Source of the DNA: Burkholderia cepacia
GTDB taxonomy: Bacteria; Pseudomonadota; Gammaproteobacteria; Burkholderiales; Burkholderiaceae
Direction: 5' to 3'
DNA length: 64,000 bases
NCBI RefSeq assembly: GCF_001039005.1
Contig: NZ_LDWR01000096.1
Location: 51,238-115,237, forward strand
Shown piece after piece: positions 18,259 to 26,300 of this stretch. Numbering within the stretch: position 1 is the stretch's first letter; the number at the start of each line of letters is the position of its first letter. The notes under the pieces were generated by a model, which did no database searches, was not told where the DNA came from, and saw only the letters and a list, made by a program, of their open reading frames with translations. The position numbers and the translations under genes are program-made.

Positions 18259-18436
18259 GAGCGATGAAGCAAAGGTCGCGGATCGCGACCGGTGTTCGCG
18301 CGGCGTCACGATCGGCGTGCCGCTCGTCGGCCTCGCACTCGCCGGCCGGCTGCTGCGGATCGACGAGCCCGTTAGCGCCGCTTGAACGAACACGGCGCGC
18401 GTGCCGGATGCGATGCCCGGCGATCGATCGCCGGTC

Positions 18437-19393
18437 TCACTGGAAGTGATGCACATAACGCAGCACCATCCGCGTCCCCTGCGGCCGGTTGCGCGCATGG
18501 ACCTCGAAGTACGCGTTGAACAGCAGGTGATCCTGCGGCGAGAAGCTGACCATCGCACCCGGGCCGATCGCCAGCACGGCTTCCCGTGTGCCGGGCACGT
18601 CCTGCCCGTTTTCCTTCATGTCGGTGGTCTGGCGCAGCCAATAGCCGTTCAGCCCCAGCCGCAGGCCGGGACGCACTTCATACTCGGTCGCGAAGTTGGC
18701 ATGGATCGCCTGGCCGGCCTGGGTCGACGTCACGTCGGGGCCGAGCGCCGTGGCCGGCTGATGGTTGGTCGCGTTCCACAGATAGTGCAGCCGCCATGAC
18801 ACGGTCCATTTCGGCGTGAGCCACAGCGTCGCGGCCCAGTACGGATCGAACGACCAGAAATGACTGCCCGGGTTGATCGCGCGCGCCGGATCGTACGCGC
18901 CGGTCGGCGCGATGAACTGGAATTCCACGCGCTGCGCGAAGCGCGGGCCCTGCGCGCCCATCACCGGGTCGAACTGGATGAACGGGCCGATCAGCAGATC
19001 GCCGAAACCGGCCCGCGCATTCAGCGCGACGTTGCCGATGCCGTCGTCCGTATGCGCAGACGCGATCCACGGCAGGATCACGTCGAGGCCCGGATGCATC
19101 CCGGCGAACGTCAGCGGCGACTGATAGACGAGCTGGCTCAACCCCGCGAACAGGTCGATGTCCTGCTTCGGCAGGCCGACCTTGTTGCCGGCATTGTCGT
19201 TGACGCGGCCGGCCGTGTAGTACTGGAAGTACTGCGTACCGTACCAGCCGGAGCCGGCCGGCGGCATCCCGTCGAGGAAACTGGTCATGCCGAGGTTGAC
19301 CGACGGCAGGTCGGTCGCATTGGCCGGCGCGTGACCGGCGATGCCGGCGAGCGCGAGGCCTGCGGCGACGAGCAGGCGAGAGCCGAATTTCAT
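18437..19393 (-). CDS. outer-membrane channel, MetA/phenol-degradation transporter family
   Basis: A 318-residue protein with a signal peptide ending in ANA (about residue 28) and beta-barrel composition of alternating aromatics, closing in a C-terminal aromatic (RYVHHFQ). The motif order (GxGDLLIGPF, FQFIAPTGAY, WSFDPYWAATLW) matches the MetA-pathway-of-phenol-degradation family, whose members sit beside aromatic catabolism genes and are thought to pass hydrophobic substrates. The ATG at 19393 has an AGGAGG site 8 bp upstream. It is the last gene of the minus-strand monooxygenase cluster. The substrate is inferred from neighbours to be aromatic or hydrophobic. Confidence 0.8.
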   Translation of the reverse strand: MKFGSRLLVAAGLALAGIAGHAPANATDLPSVNLGMTSFLDGMPPAGSGWYGTQYFQYYTAGRVNDNAGNKVGLPKQDIDLFAGLSQLVYQSPLTFAGMHPGLDVILPWIASAHTDDGIGNVALNARAGFGDLLIGPFIQFDPVMGAQGPRFAQRVEFQFIAPTGAYDPARAINPGSHFWSFDPYWAATLWLTPKWTVSWRLHYLWNATNHQPATALGPDVTSTQAGQAIHANFATEYEVRPGLRLGLNGYWLRQTTDMKENGQDVPGTREAVLAIGPGAMVSFSPQDHLLFNAYFEVHARNRPQGTRMVLRYVHHFQ

Positions 19394-19429
19394 GTCCACC
19401 ACCTCCTGGTTATTTATTGGTATAACTAA

Positions 19430-19957
19430 TCAAATGGCGCGTGAAAGATCGGGATGATCGGCGATCGCGCGATACTGGCCCGCATGGAACACGAGCGGCG
19501 CCTTGCCGAACGCGGCGAACTGCTCGATCTGGCCGATGAAGAGCAGGTGATCGCCGCCTTCGTAGTGACCGACGTTGCGGCACACGAAGCGCGCGCTCGC
19601 GCCGTCGAGGCACGGCACGCCGCCACTATCCGAATCCACGTGATGCACGCCGTCGAACTTGTCGGCGCTGGGCGTCGCGAAGCGGCGCGACAGGTCGATC
19701 TGGTCGTGCGCGAGGATGTTGATCGCGAAGTGGCTGGCCGCGATGAAATCGGGGCGGCTCGGCGCGATCTTCCGGAGGCTCCACAGCACGAGCGGCGGGT
19801 CCAGCGACAGCGACGAGAACGAATTGGCCGTGAGGCCCACCTTGCGTCCGTCGGCCGCGCACGTGGTGATCACGGTGACGCCGGTCGGAAACTGCCCGAA
19901 GGCGGCGCGCAATTGCAGCGGGTCGATGGCCGGATTGCCGGGAACGGTCGTTTCCAT
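19430..19957 (-). CDS. StyB/HpaC-like flavin reductase
   Basis: A 175-residue flavin reductase-like domain with FGQFPTGVTVITT, the GLTANSFSSLSLDPPLVL FMN/NAD-binding core, and GDHLLFIGQIEQF. Such enzymes supply reduced FAD to a partner monooxygenase. The start at 19957 leaves a 5-bp gap to the stop of the StyA-like oxygenase, so the two genes are almost certainly co-translated and work together. The protein is of normal length and no key segment is missing. Confidence 0.9.
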   Translation of the reverse strand: METTVPGNPAIDPLQLRAAFGQFPTGVTVITTCAADGRKVGLTANSFSSLSLDPPLVLWSLRKIAPSRPDFIAASHFAINILAHDQIDLSRRFATPSADKFDGVHHVDSDSGGVPCLDGASARFVCRNVGHYEGGDHLLFIGQIEQFAAFGKAPLVFHAGQYRAIADHPDLSRAI

Positions 19958-19962
19958 GTCGA

Positions 19963-21201
19963 TTACTCCGAACGCGCACTGTGTTCGCGGATGAACGCCG
20001 CGCAGGCCGACGGCTCGAACCACCACGGCGAGAACCGGCGCGGATCGTCGAAGCCGTCGACGAGCGCCGCGGCGAGCGACGGCAACTGACCGGCCGCGCC
20101 GAGCAGTTCGAGGATGTGCGGCGGCGGCGGCGTGAGCAGCGAGTTGGTCCAGCGCACGACATGCTGCGCATACGCCCAGTAGCCTTCGAAGGTCTGCTGC
20201 ATCCAGTCTTCGCCGAACGGCGCGGCATCGCGCGCGACGATCGCATCGAAATACGCGTTCGCGCATTTCGCGGCGTTGTTCGATCCCTGGCCGGTGATCG
20301 GATCGTTGACCACCACGGCGTCGGCCATCCCGAAGACCGTGCGACCCGACGGCAGCCGGAAGAACGGCTTGCGCACCGTCGGCGCGAAGCGCCCGGACAG
20401 CGTGCCGTTCGGATCGGTGAGCTCGACGTCGCGGCAGCGCTCGAATTCCCACGGCACATACTGCTGCAGGAACGACAGGCTCCTGTCGAGATGCTGCTCG
20501 GGCGTCTTCACGTCGGCCCAGCAGTCGAGCGGGCCGCCCGGAATGCCTTCGAACACCATGATTTCGCACGGGCCCGTCGTGGTCAGCGCGGGGAACACGA
20601 AGTACTCGCCGATGCCGGGCAGCAGGTTGAAGCGCACGCGCGAATACGGCTGGCTCGGCGTCATCCCTTTCACGTAGGTGAGGGCGAGCGCGCGTTGCGG
20701 GCGGTCGAACGCGCTGCGCGCGTCGTCGCGGCCCAGCAGGTTGACGATCTCGCCCTTGCCGGCCGCGAGCAGCACGAGGTCGTGGCTGCGCGCCAGTTCC
20801 TCGAGTTCGGGCACGCCGATATCGCCGATGCGCACGTCCGCGCCACGGCGCCGGACGCCATCGAGCCAGTCGGCCATCTTCACGCGCTGGTCGACGGACT
20901 GCGCATAGCGGGTCAGCCGCGACGACCAGTCGATCGCCTTGCGGCCGTTTCCGTCCGGATGCGGCACCGCGATGCCGATGCCTTCGACGGAAGGGCACGC
21001 TTCCTCCCACGTGTTCAGGCCGAGATCGCGCTCGATCTGCAACGCGGTATGGAACATGCACTGGCTCGACATGACCTTGCCGGTGCGGATCTGCTCCGCG
21101 TCGCGGTTGGTCGCGAGCGTGACGTGGTAGCCCTGGTCGAGCAGGGCGAAAGCGAGTTGCAGGCCGGACTGGCCGGCGCCGACGATAGCGATGCGTCTCA
21201 T
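19963..21201 (-). CDS. StyA-like FAD-dependent monooxygenase (group E)
   Basis: A 412-residue flavoprotein starting with the GAGQSGLQLAFAL dinucleotide-binding fold (GxGxxG at residues 8-13) and carrying the KVMSSQCMFHTAL segment typical of styrene/indole monooxygenase oxygenase subunits. A FGMADAVVVNDPITGQGSNNA motif, equivalent to the DG/GDPI FAD region, lies at about 290-310. StyA-type enzymes epoxidise styrene or oxidise indole using FADH2 from StyB, encoded next door. The surrounding SDR, dienelactone hydrolase and MetA-type channel replace the usual styrene isomerase and dehydrogenase (styC, styD), so the natural substrate is probably not styrene itself. Confidence 0.88.
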   Translation of the reverse strand: MRRIAIVGAGQSGLQLAFALLDQGYHVTLATNRDAEQIRTGKVMSSQCMFHTALQIERDLGLNTWEEACPSVEGIGIAVPHPDGNGRKAIDWSSRLTRYAQSVDQRVKMADWLDGVRRRGADVRIGDIGVPELEELARSHDLVLLAAGKGEIVNLLGRDDARSAFDRPQRALALTYVKGMTPSQPYSRVRFNLLPGIGEYFVFPALTTTGPCEIMVFEGIPGGPLDCWADVKTPEQHLDRSLSFLQQYVPWEFERCRDVELTDPNGTLSGRFAPTVRKPFFRLPSGRTVFGMADAVVVNDPITGQGSNNAAKCANAYFDAIVARDAAPFGEDWMQQTFEGYWAYAQHVVRWTNSLLTPPPPHILELLGAAGQLPSLAAALVDGFDDPRRFSPWWFEPSACAAFIREHSARSE

Positions 21202-21265
21202 GAGAATGTCCTGGTTTGGCCGGGGTCCGGCCGGAATGATGGCGAGGGGTCTGAGCGGTCCGCGG

Positions 21266-22054
21266 TCATTCCGCCAGACGCGGAATGGCCGGCACCGCCT
21301 GTTCGGGGCCCATCGCGGAATAACCGCCGTCCACCGCGTAGTCGGCGCCCGTCACGAAGCTCGCCGCGTCGCTGCACAGGAACGTCACGACCTGCGCGAC
21401 CTCCGACGGATCGCCGACGCGGCCGAGCAGATGAAACGGCGCGGCGACGCGATCGGTCTTCGCGCGGTCGCCGCGCGTCATCTCGTCCATCACGCGCGAC
21501 CAGGTCCACCCCGGCGACACCGAGTTGACACGAATGCGATCGGGCGCGAGATCCATCGCCATGCTGCGCGTGAGCTGCCGGATCGCCGCCTTGGAGGTCG
21601 GATAGAGCCAGCGGCCGGTCTGTGCGCACTGGGCCGAGATCGAGCTGAAGTTCACGATCGCGCCGCCGCCGCGCCGGACCATGTGCGGATGCACGGCCTT
21701 CGCCAGCATCGCCGCCGACACGACGTTGACGTCCATCGCGGCGAGCCAGTCGTTGCGAGTCGCGTGGATGCCGTTGTCGACATAGCTGCAGGCGAGGTTG
21801 ACGAGCAGGTCGATCGCGCCGAATCGTTCAGCGATGACCGCGACCGCTTGCTCGATCGCGCGGTCGTCGGTGATGTCGAGCGCGACGAACATCGCATGCT
21901 CGCCCAGCGAATCGGCGACGCGCGCGCCGTTCTCCGCATCGAGATCGAGGATCGCGACGCACGCGCCGGCGCGGCTCAGGTCCTGCGCGACCGCGGCGCC
22001 GATCAGCGTGGCGCCGCCGGTGACGATCGCGACTTTGCCAGCAAGGGCAGTCAT
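21266..22054 (-). CDS. short-chain dehydrogenase/reductase
   Basis: A 262-residue classical SDR with TGGATLIG as the cofactor glycine motif (residues 12-19), an acidic DLDA after beta2 suggesting NAD preference, and NFSSIS carrying the catalytic serine (near 138). Tyr151 and Lys155 lie in YPTSK. The C-terminal VDGGYS closes the fold as in FabG-like enzymes. A GGAGACACCCC ribosome site precedes the ATG at 22054. Position between the DLH fusion and the monooxygenase suggests oxidation of an alcohol or diol intermediate. The substrate is not recognisable. Confidence 0.88.
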   Translation of the reverse strand: MTALAGKVAIVTGGATLIGAAVAQDLSRAGACVAILDLDAENGARVADSLGEHAMFVALDITDDRAIEQAVAVIAERFGAIDLLVNLACSYVDNGIHATRNDWLAAMDVNVVSAAMLAKAVHPHMVRRGGGAIVNFSSISAQCAQTGRWLYPTSKAAIRQLTRSMAMDLAPDRIRVNSVSPGWTWSRVMDEMTRGDRAKTDRVAAPFHLLGRVGDPSEVAQVVTFLCSDAASFVTGADYAVDGGYSAMGPEQAVPAIPRLAE

Positions 22055-22094
22055 GGGGTGTCTCCTGGAATCGATGGGTGAGGGAAGGGCCGCG

Positions 22095-23342
22095 TCAACG
22101 CGCACCCGGCGCTGGCGCGCTGTCCTGCCAGCGGCGCATCAGGCCGTTCGACGGCACGGTTTCGTCGAGCAGCTTGCGGGCCGTTTCGGCGCCCGCGACC
22201 GGCAGGCCGGCCGCGTCGAGCAGGCCGATCTGCACGAGCACGCTCGCCTGATCCCAGTAGATGTGTTCGTGATAGAGCTTGTCGCCACGAAACTTCACGA
22301 TCGCGACCAGCGGAATCTCGACGCGCTTGCCGGTCGGCGCGACGCCGGGCAGCATCCAGTCGATCTCGGTGGTGTGCGTGAAGCAGAACAGCAGCTCGTC
22401 GACGATCTGGCTCGCGCCGACCGTGCGCGAGATCGGCGTGATCGTCGTGTCGGGCGGGTTCGCATGCACGAAGTGATGCGTGTAGAAGCGCTTGAGCTCG
22501 TCGTGGCCGACGCCGCCCGTCAGCGTCGGAATATGGTTGACGTACGGCTCGGCGACCATCGTGGCCATCGTCGCGTCGACGTCGCGCGTATCGAATTCGT
22601 GCCGGATATGCGCTTCCCACAGCGCGGAGAGGTCGTAATGCGGGCCGAGCGCGGCGCGGAACGCGGCGATCGCGCGCTGATGGGCCATGACCGCAGCGGC
22701 CTTGTCGAAATGATCGCCGCCGATGCGGGCGAACGCGTGATCGACGCCCGGATACACGTACACTTCGACGCCTGCGCGCCCGGACAGCGTTTCGGCGATG
22801 CGCTGCTGCGCGTCGGGCGGGCAGAAGCGGTCCTGTCCGGCAATCTGCAGCACGAGCCGCCCGCGCAGGTGCGACGCCTCGTCCAGCGCATGCTCGATGC
22901 CCACGCCGTAGTAGCTGACCGCCGCGGCCACGCCCGGCAGCCGGCAGGCGGCGAGATACGCGAGCTTGCCGCCGAGGCAGAAGCCGAGCACGCCGGTCGC
23001 GCCCGTGCATTCCGGCCGTTGCGTGAGCACGCTCAGCGCCGCGCCGACGTCCTCGACGCCCTTGTTTTCGTCGAACCCCTGGTACAGGGCCATCGCGCGT
23101 TCGACATCGGCCGCGGTATGGCCGAGCTCGATGCCCGGGGACTGACGCCAGAACAGGTCGGGCACGAGCACCGTGTAGCCTTCCTCCGCGTAATAATCGG
23201 CCACCTCCCGCATGGTCGCGTTCGCGCCGAAGATCTCGTGACAGAGCACGATGCCCGGCCCGGTGCCGCCGGCCGGCGTGCTCAGATAGGCGCGAAACGT
23301 CCCGCCGTCCGGCGCCGGAATCTCGATGTGGCGTCCTTTCAT
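22095..23342 (-). CDS. dienelactone hydrolase fused to a SnoaL-like domain
   Basis: A 415-residue two-domain protein. Residues 1-230 are a dienelactone hydrolase with nucleophile Cys122 in GFCLGGK, Asp171 in AGQDRFCP and His202 in GVDHAF, the complete Cys-Asp-His triad. Residues about 238-405 form a SnoaL/NTF2-like domain (IRHEFDTRDVDATMATM, FRGDKLYHEHIYWDQASVLVQIGLL), which is not part of standard dienelactone hydrolases (about 235 residues). The ATG at 23342 has GGAGG 6 bp upstream. It is the first gene of the minus-strand cluster facing the AraC regulator. The fusion suggests sequential hydrolysis and isomerisation or lactone handling of one substrate (inference). Confidence 0.85.
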   Translation of the reverse strand: MKGRHIEIPAPDGGTFRAYLSTPAGGTGPGIVLCHEIFGANATMREVADYYAEEGYTVLVPDLFWRQSPGIELGHTAADVERAMALYQGFDENKGVEDVGAALSVLTQRPECTGATGVLGFCLGGKLAYLAACRLPGVAAAVSYYGVGIEHALDEASHLRGRLVLQIAGQDRFCPPDAQQRIAETLSGRAGVEVYVYPGVDHAFARIGGDHFDKAAAVMAHQRAIAAFRAALGPHYDLSALWEAHIRHEFDTRDVDATMATMVAEPYVNHIPTLTGGVGHDELKRFYTHHFVHANPPDTTITPISRTVGASQIVDELLFCFTHTTEIDWMLPGVAPTGKRVEIPLVAIVKFRGDKLYHEHIYWDQASVLVQIGLLDAAGLPVAGAETARKLLDETVPSNGLMRRWQDSAPAPGAR

Positions 23343-23591
23343 GTGTTCCTCCATGCTGTTCGTGTCTGTGACGGGCCCAGTATTGGCGGACGAAATGCGC
23401 GCTTCTATCCGCTTTCTTCGGCCGGTATCCGCGAATTCCGGAAACCTGACGAACCGGCCGCCGCGCCCGGGCGGATGCGCGGCTGACTGCGGGTATGTGC
23501 GGATGGGGGAGCCCCGCACAGTTTTCTACGATGCGCGAACGGTCCGTTTCTTGCGTCGTTTGCGCGGGACTTGCGTGTTCCGATGGGCGGA

Positions 23592-23621
23592 CTGTCCGGA
23601 TACGCCGGGTGCTGTCCGGAT
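23592..23621. promoter_or_regulatory. 10-bp direct repeat in the divergent promoter region (candidate AraC site)
   Basis: CTGTCCGGAT occurs twice, at 23592-23601 and 23612-23621, exactly 20 bp apart (about two helical turns), about 75 bp upstream of the AraC-family gene and 250 bp upstream of the divergent catabolic operon. Phased direct repeats are the usual target of AraC-family proteins. The whole 23343-23694 gap holds no convincing ORF. Confidence 0.55.
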
Positions 23622-23694
23622 CGTGCGACGGATTCCCCCATTCGGGGAACGCATGCACGGCGCGAGTGCGATCGAGCATGACGGGAGAACTTCG

Positions 23695-24720
23695 ATGGCG
23701 CAATTTTCCGAAACCGGCTGGCTGGACGACGCCGCCTGTTTCAATCACGGCAACCTGCTGCTGCAGTCGAACGACGTCGACGAGGTGCGCGCGCGGGTTG
23801 CCGACGTCTTCAAGCCGCACCGGCTCACGCCGACCGGCGAATCGCGTGCGCTGCACAGCAGCATGCATCATGCGCGCTGGGGCAACGTGTCGCTGAACCT
23901 GCTCGATTATGGCGGCGGCGTCAGCATCGAGCCCGGGCCGCTCGAACACTTCTTCCTGCTGCAGATCCCGCTGCGCGGCGACGCCGAGATCGAATGCGGC
24001 TCGACGCGCTTCGTGTCGTCGCCGGGCACCGCGTCGCTGATCTCGCCGACGCTGCCGCTCAAGATGCGGTGGGGCGATGCGTGCCCGCAAGTGATCGTGC
24101 GCATCGAGCGCGAGGTGATGGAGCGGCATGCGCAGCGGCATTTCGGCGACGACCGGCGCGCGCCGGTCGAATTCGAACCGGAATTCAGCCTGGCATCGCC
24201 GCAGGGGACGTGTCTGGCCCAGTTGCTGCCGATCCTCGCCGGCGCGATCGCGACGGATGCGCATCCGCTGCGTCATCCGCTCGCGTTCGAGCAGCTCGAA
24301 TCGACGCTGCTCAACCTGCTGCTGCACGGCCACCCGAACAGCGCGCGCAACGGCACGCGGCACCTGCCGGTGGCGCTCGCGCCGTTCTATGTGCGGCGCG
24401 TCGAGGAATACATCCGCGCGCATCTCGACGAGCCGCTGACGATCGAGCGGCTCGCCGAACTCGCCGGCGTCAGCCCGAGCACGCTGTTCGCCGGCTTCCG
24501 GAGCCGCCACGGGATCACGCCGATGGGCTTCGTGCGGCAGTTGCGGCTGCAACATGTGCGCGAGGAACTGCTGGCCGAAACGACGCCGGGGCTCGCCTCG
24601 GTGACGGATATCGCGCTGAAATGGGGCTTCGCGCACCTCGGGCGGTTCGCGATCGAGTACAAGCGGGCGTTCGGGGAGTCGCCGTCGGCGACGCTGAGGA
24701 TGCGGCGCGTGCGGGGGTGA
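23695..24720 (+). CDS. AraC-family transcriptional regulator
   Basis: A 341-residue regulator with an N-terminal AraC-binding-like sensory domain (about 1-180, GPLEHFFLLQIPLRGDAEI) and a C-terminal double HTH (about 240-335). The HTH contains LAELAGVSPSTLFAGFRSRHGITPMGFVRQLRLQ and the second-helix motif DIALKWGFAHLGRFAIEYKRAFGESP. The start at 23695 follows a GGGAGAAC ribosome site. It is divergent from the monooxygenase/SDR/DLH cluster and most likely its substrate-responsive activator. Confidence 0.9.
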   Translation: MAQFSETGWLDDAACFNHGNLLLQSNDVDEVRARVADVFKPHRLTPTGESRALHSSMHHARWGNVSLNLLDYGGGVSIEPGPLEHFFLLQIPLRGDAEIECGSTRFVSSPGTASLISPTLPLKMRWGDACPQVIVRIEREVMERHAQRHFGDDRRAPVEFEPEFSLASPQGTCLAQLLPILAGAIATDAHPLRHPLAFEQLESTLLNLLLHGHPNSARNGTRHLPVALAPFYVRRVEEYIRAHLDEPLTIERLAELAGVSPSTLFAGFRSRHGITPMGFVRQLRLQHVREELLAETTPGLASVTDIALKWGFAHLGRFAIEYKRAFGESPSATLRMRRVRG

Positions 24721-24849
24721 TGGAGGAAGCGGCGGGGTTGCCGGGCCGGTGCAACGCCGGCGGCACACCGCGCGCCGTGTCCGTGTGGAAACGGATATCG
24801 AGTGCGTGGCAGTCACGCACTCGCCGGCAGCGCGAAGCCCGCGTGTCGC

Positions 24850-25806
24850 CTACGGCAGCGACGCGCCCCAGACCGCCGTCACATTGCCGCCGAGCCGCCA
24901 TTCGTCGAACGGGCGGCGCGGTGCGATGATCGCCGGCAGGCGCGGGTCGTGAAAGCGCGCGTAGTACGGCTCGACCCAGCTCAATTCGTCGCGGAACGTC
25001 CACGGAAACAGATCCTGCTTGATCGGCGTGATGGCCGTGAAACTCGCGGGATTTTCCACCGCGTCGATCACGAGATTCGCGAGGCGGCTGATCGCGCCGT
25101 TGTTTTCCCGGTAGAGATCGATATGGCGCCGCTGCACGAGTTCCGCCGCGAACACGAGCGGGAGCAGCGCGAAGGTGTGATAGTGCAGCGCGCGGTTGCC
25201 GCGCTTGACTTCCCGCGCGAGCGCGCCGTCGGGGCCGATGTCGCGGATGCCTTCGCGAACCCGCAGCAGCCCCGAGTCGATCAGGCTCGCGTTGTTGGTC
25301 ACGGTGCCGATGGCGATCAGGTCGAGCCCGGCCCAGTACACGAGGTTGTTGTGCAGATGGTTGATCGCTTCCGAATCGCGGGTGGCGATCGCGATGCGTT
25401 CGAGCCATGGATCGATCGCGTCGAAGCGCGCGCGATTCGCGTCGCGCACGTCGCGCGGCATGCGCAGGATCACCATCGCGAAGTCGGTGCCGGCCCATGA
25501 GCGCTCGTAATAGCCTTGATAGCCCGAGATCCGGCCCATCAGCGCATCGGCCTGCGCCCAGCTTTCCAGCAGGCTCAATGCGCAGGCCCAGTCGCCTTTG
25601 TCCGCCGCCGTGTTGAGCCGCGAAATGAAATCGCGCATCGGCTTCACGGCGCGCGCATAACCGGCGGCGTCGTCATAGTAGCCGGGCGGATCGATCGTCG
25701 TCACGGCCGCCGGTATGTCGCAGGCGTGGGCGGATGGCACGGCGCAGAAGACTGCGCCCAGGGCAAGCAATGCGGCGAACAGCGGTCGGGTCGACATGCG
25801 GCGCAT
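24850..25806 (-). CDS. alginate-lyase-family periplasmic protein
   Basis: A 318-residue protein with a signal peptide (cleavage after AHA, about residue 27). It has the helical-barrel motifs of the alginate lyase / poly(beta-D-mannuronate) lyase family: INHLHNNLVYWAGLDL (compare NNH-x-YW in AlgL) and RALHYHTFALLPLVF. Such enzymes cleave uronic-acid polysaccharides by beta-elimination in the periplasm. No alginate biosynthesis genes are nearby, so it is an orphan that might act on another polyuronate or on host or plant polymer. The start at 25806 has GAGG 5 bp upstream; the ATG at 25797 is an alternative. Confidence 0.75.
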   Translation of the reverse strand: MRRMSTRPLFAALLALGAVFCAVPSAHACDIPAAVTTIDPPGYYDDAAGYARAVKPMRDFISRLNTAADKGDWACALSLLESWAQADALMGRISGYQGYYERSWAGTDFAMVILRMPRDVRDANRARFDAIDPWLERIAIATRDSEAINHLHNNLVYWAGLDLIAIGTVTNNASLIDSGLLRVREGIRDIGPDGALAREVKRGNRALHYHTFALLPLVFAAELVQRRHIDLYRENNGAISRLANLVIDAVENPASFTAITPIKQDLFPWTFRDELSWVEPYYARFHDPRLPAIIAPRRPFDEWRLGGNVTAVWGASLP

Positions 25807-26300
25807 ACGGTCCTCGGTAGTGAGGGGATGACGGTGGTGTCGCAAACGCGTAAGCCGATATTGCGGCGCAAAGGCCGCAACCGGCTCCGCCAATCTGGCA
25901 GCGGGTAATGCCGCGACGCCGGACGCGCTCGACTACGCGCGATGCGACGCCGGGACCGCGTGGTGCGCGGCCGCTCCCGGGCCGCACGCAGTCTAGCGTG
26001 CCCGTCTTTCATCCGCCTTTCCCGGCGGCAATTGGAATTGGCCCGATCGATGCCGCGCATGCACCGTCTCCAGCGCCCGGGACCCGGGCTTCGCCAGCCC
26101 GTGCGCGCCTGCGCACTTTTTTAAAGACCGCGCCACGTTCGCCCGGTATGATCGCTGCGCTCGCGAATGACGCCATCGGCCAGTGCATACCGACTCGCGC
26201 GCAACCCACATCACCAGAACGACAACACGGGACGGACGCCGGCGGCGCGTCGCGCCACGATCGGGCCGAATCGGCCACCAGCACGACGGAGCATTGAACG
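25807..26300. other. 494-bp divergent intergenic region
   Basis: The gap between the divergent alginate-lyase-like and TonB-receptor genes has no supported ORF; open frames are Arg-rich shadows. A short AT-rich patch (ACTTTTTTAAAGAC near 26117) is the only promoter-like feature. No clear Fur box was recognised. Confidence 0.5.
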
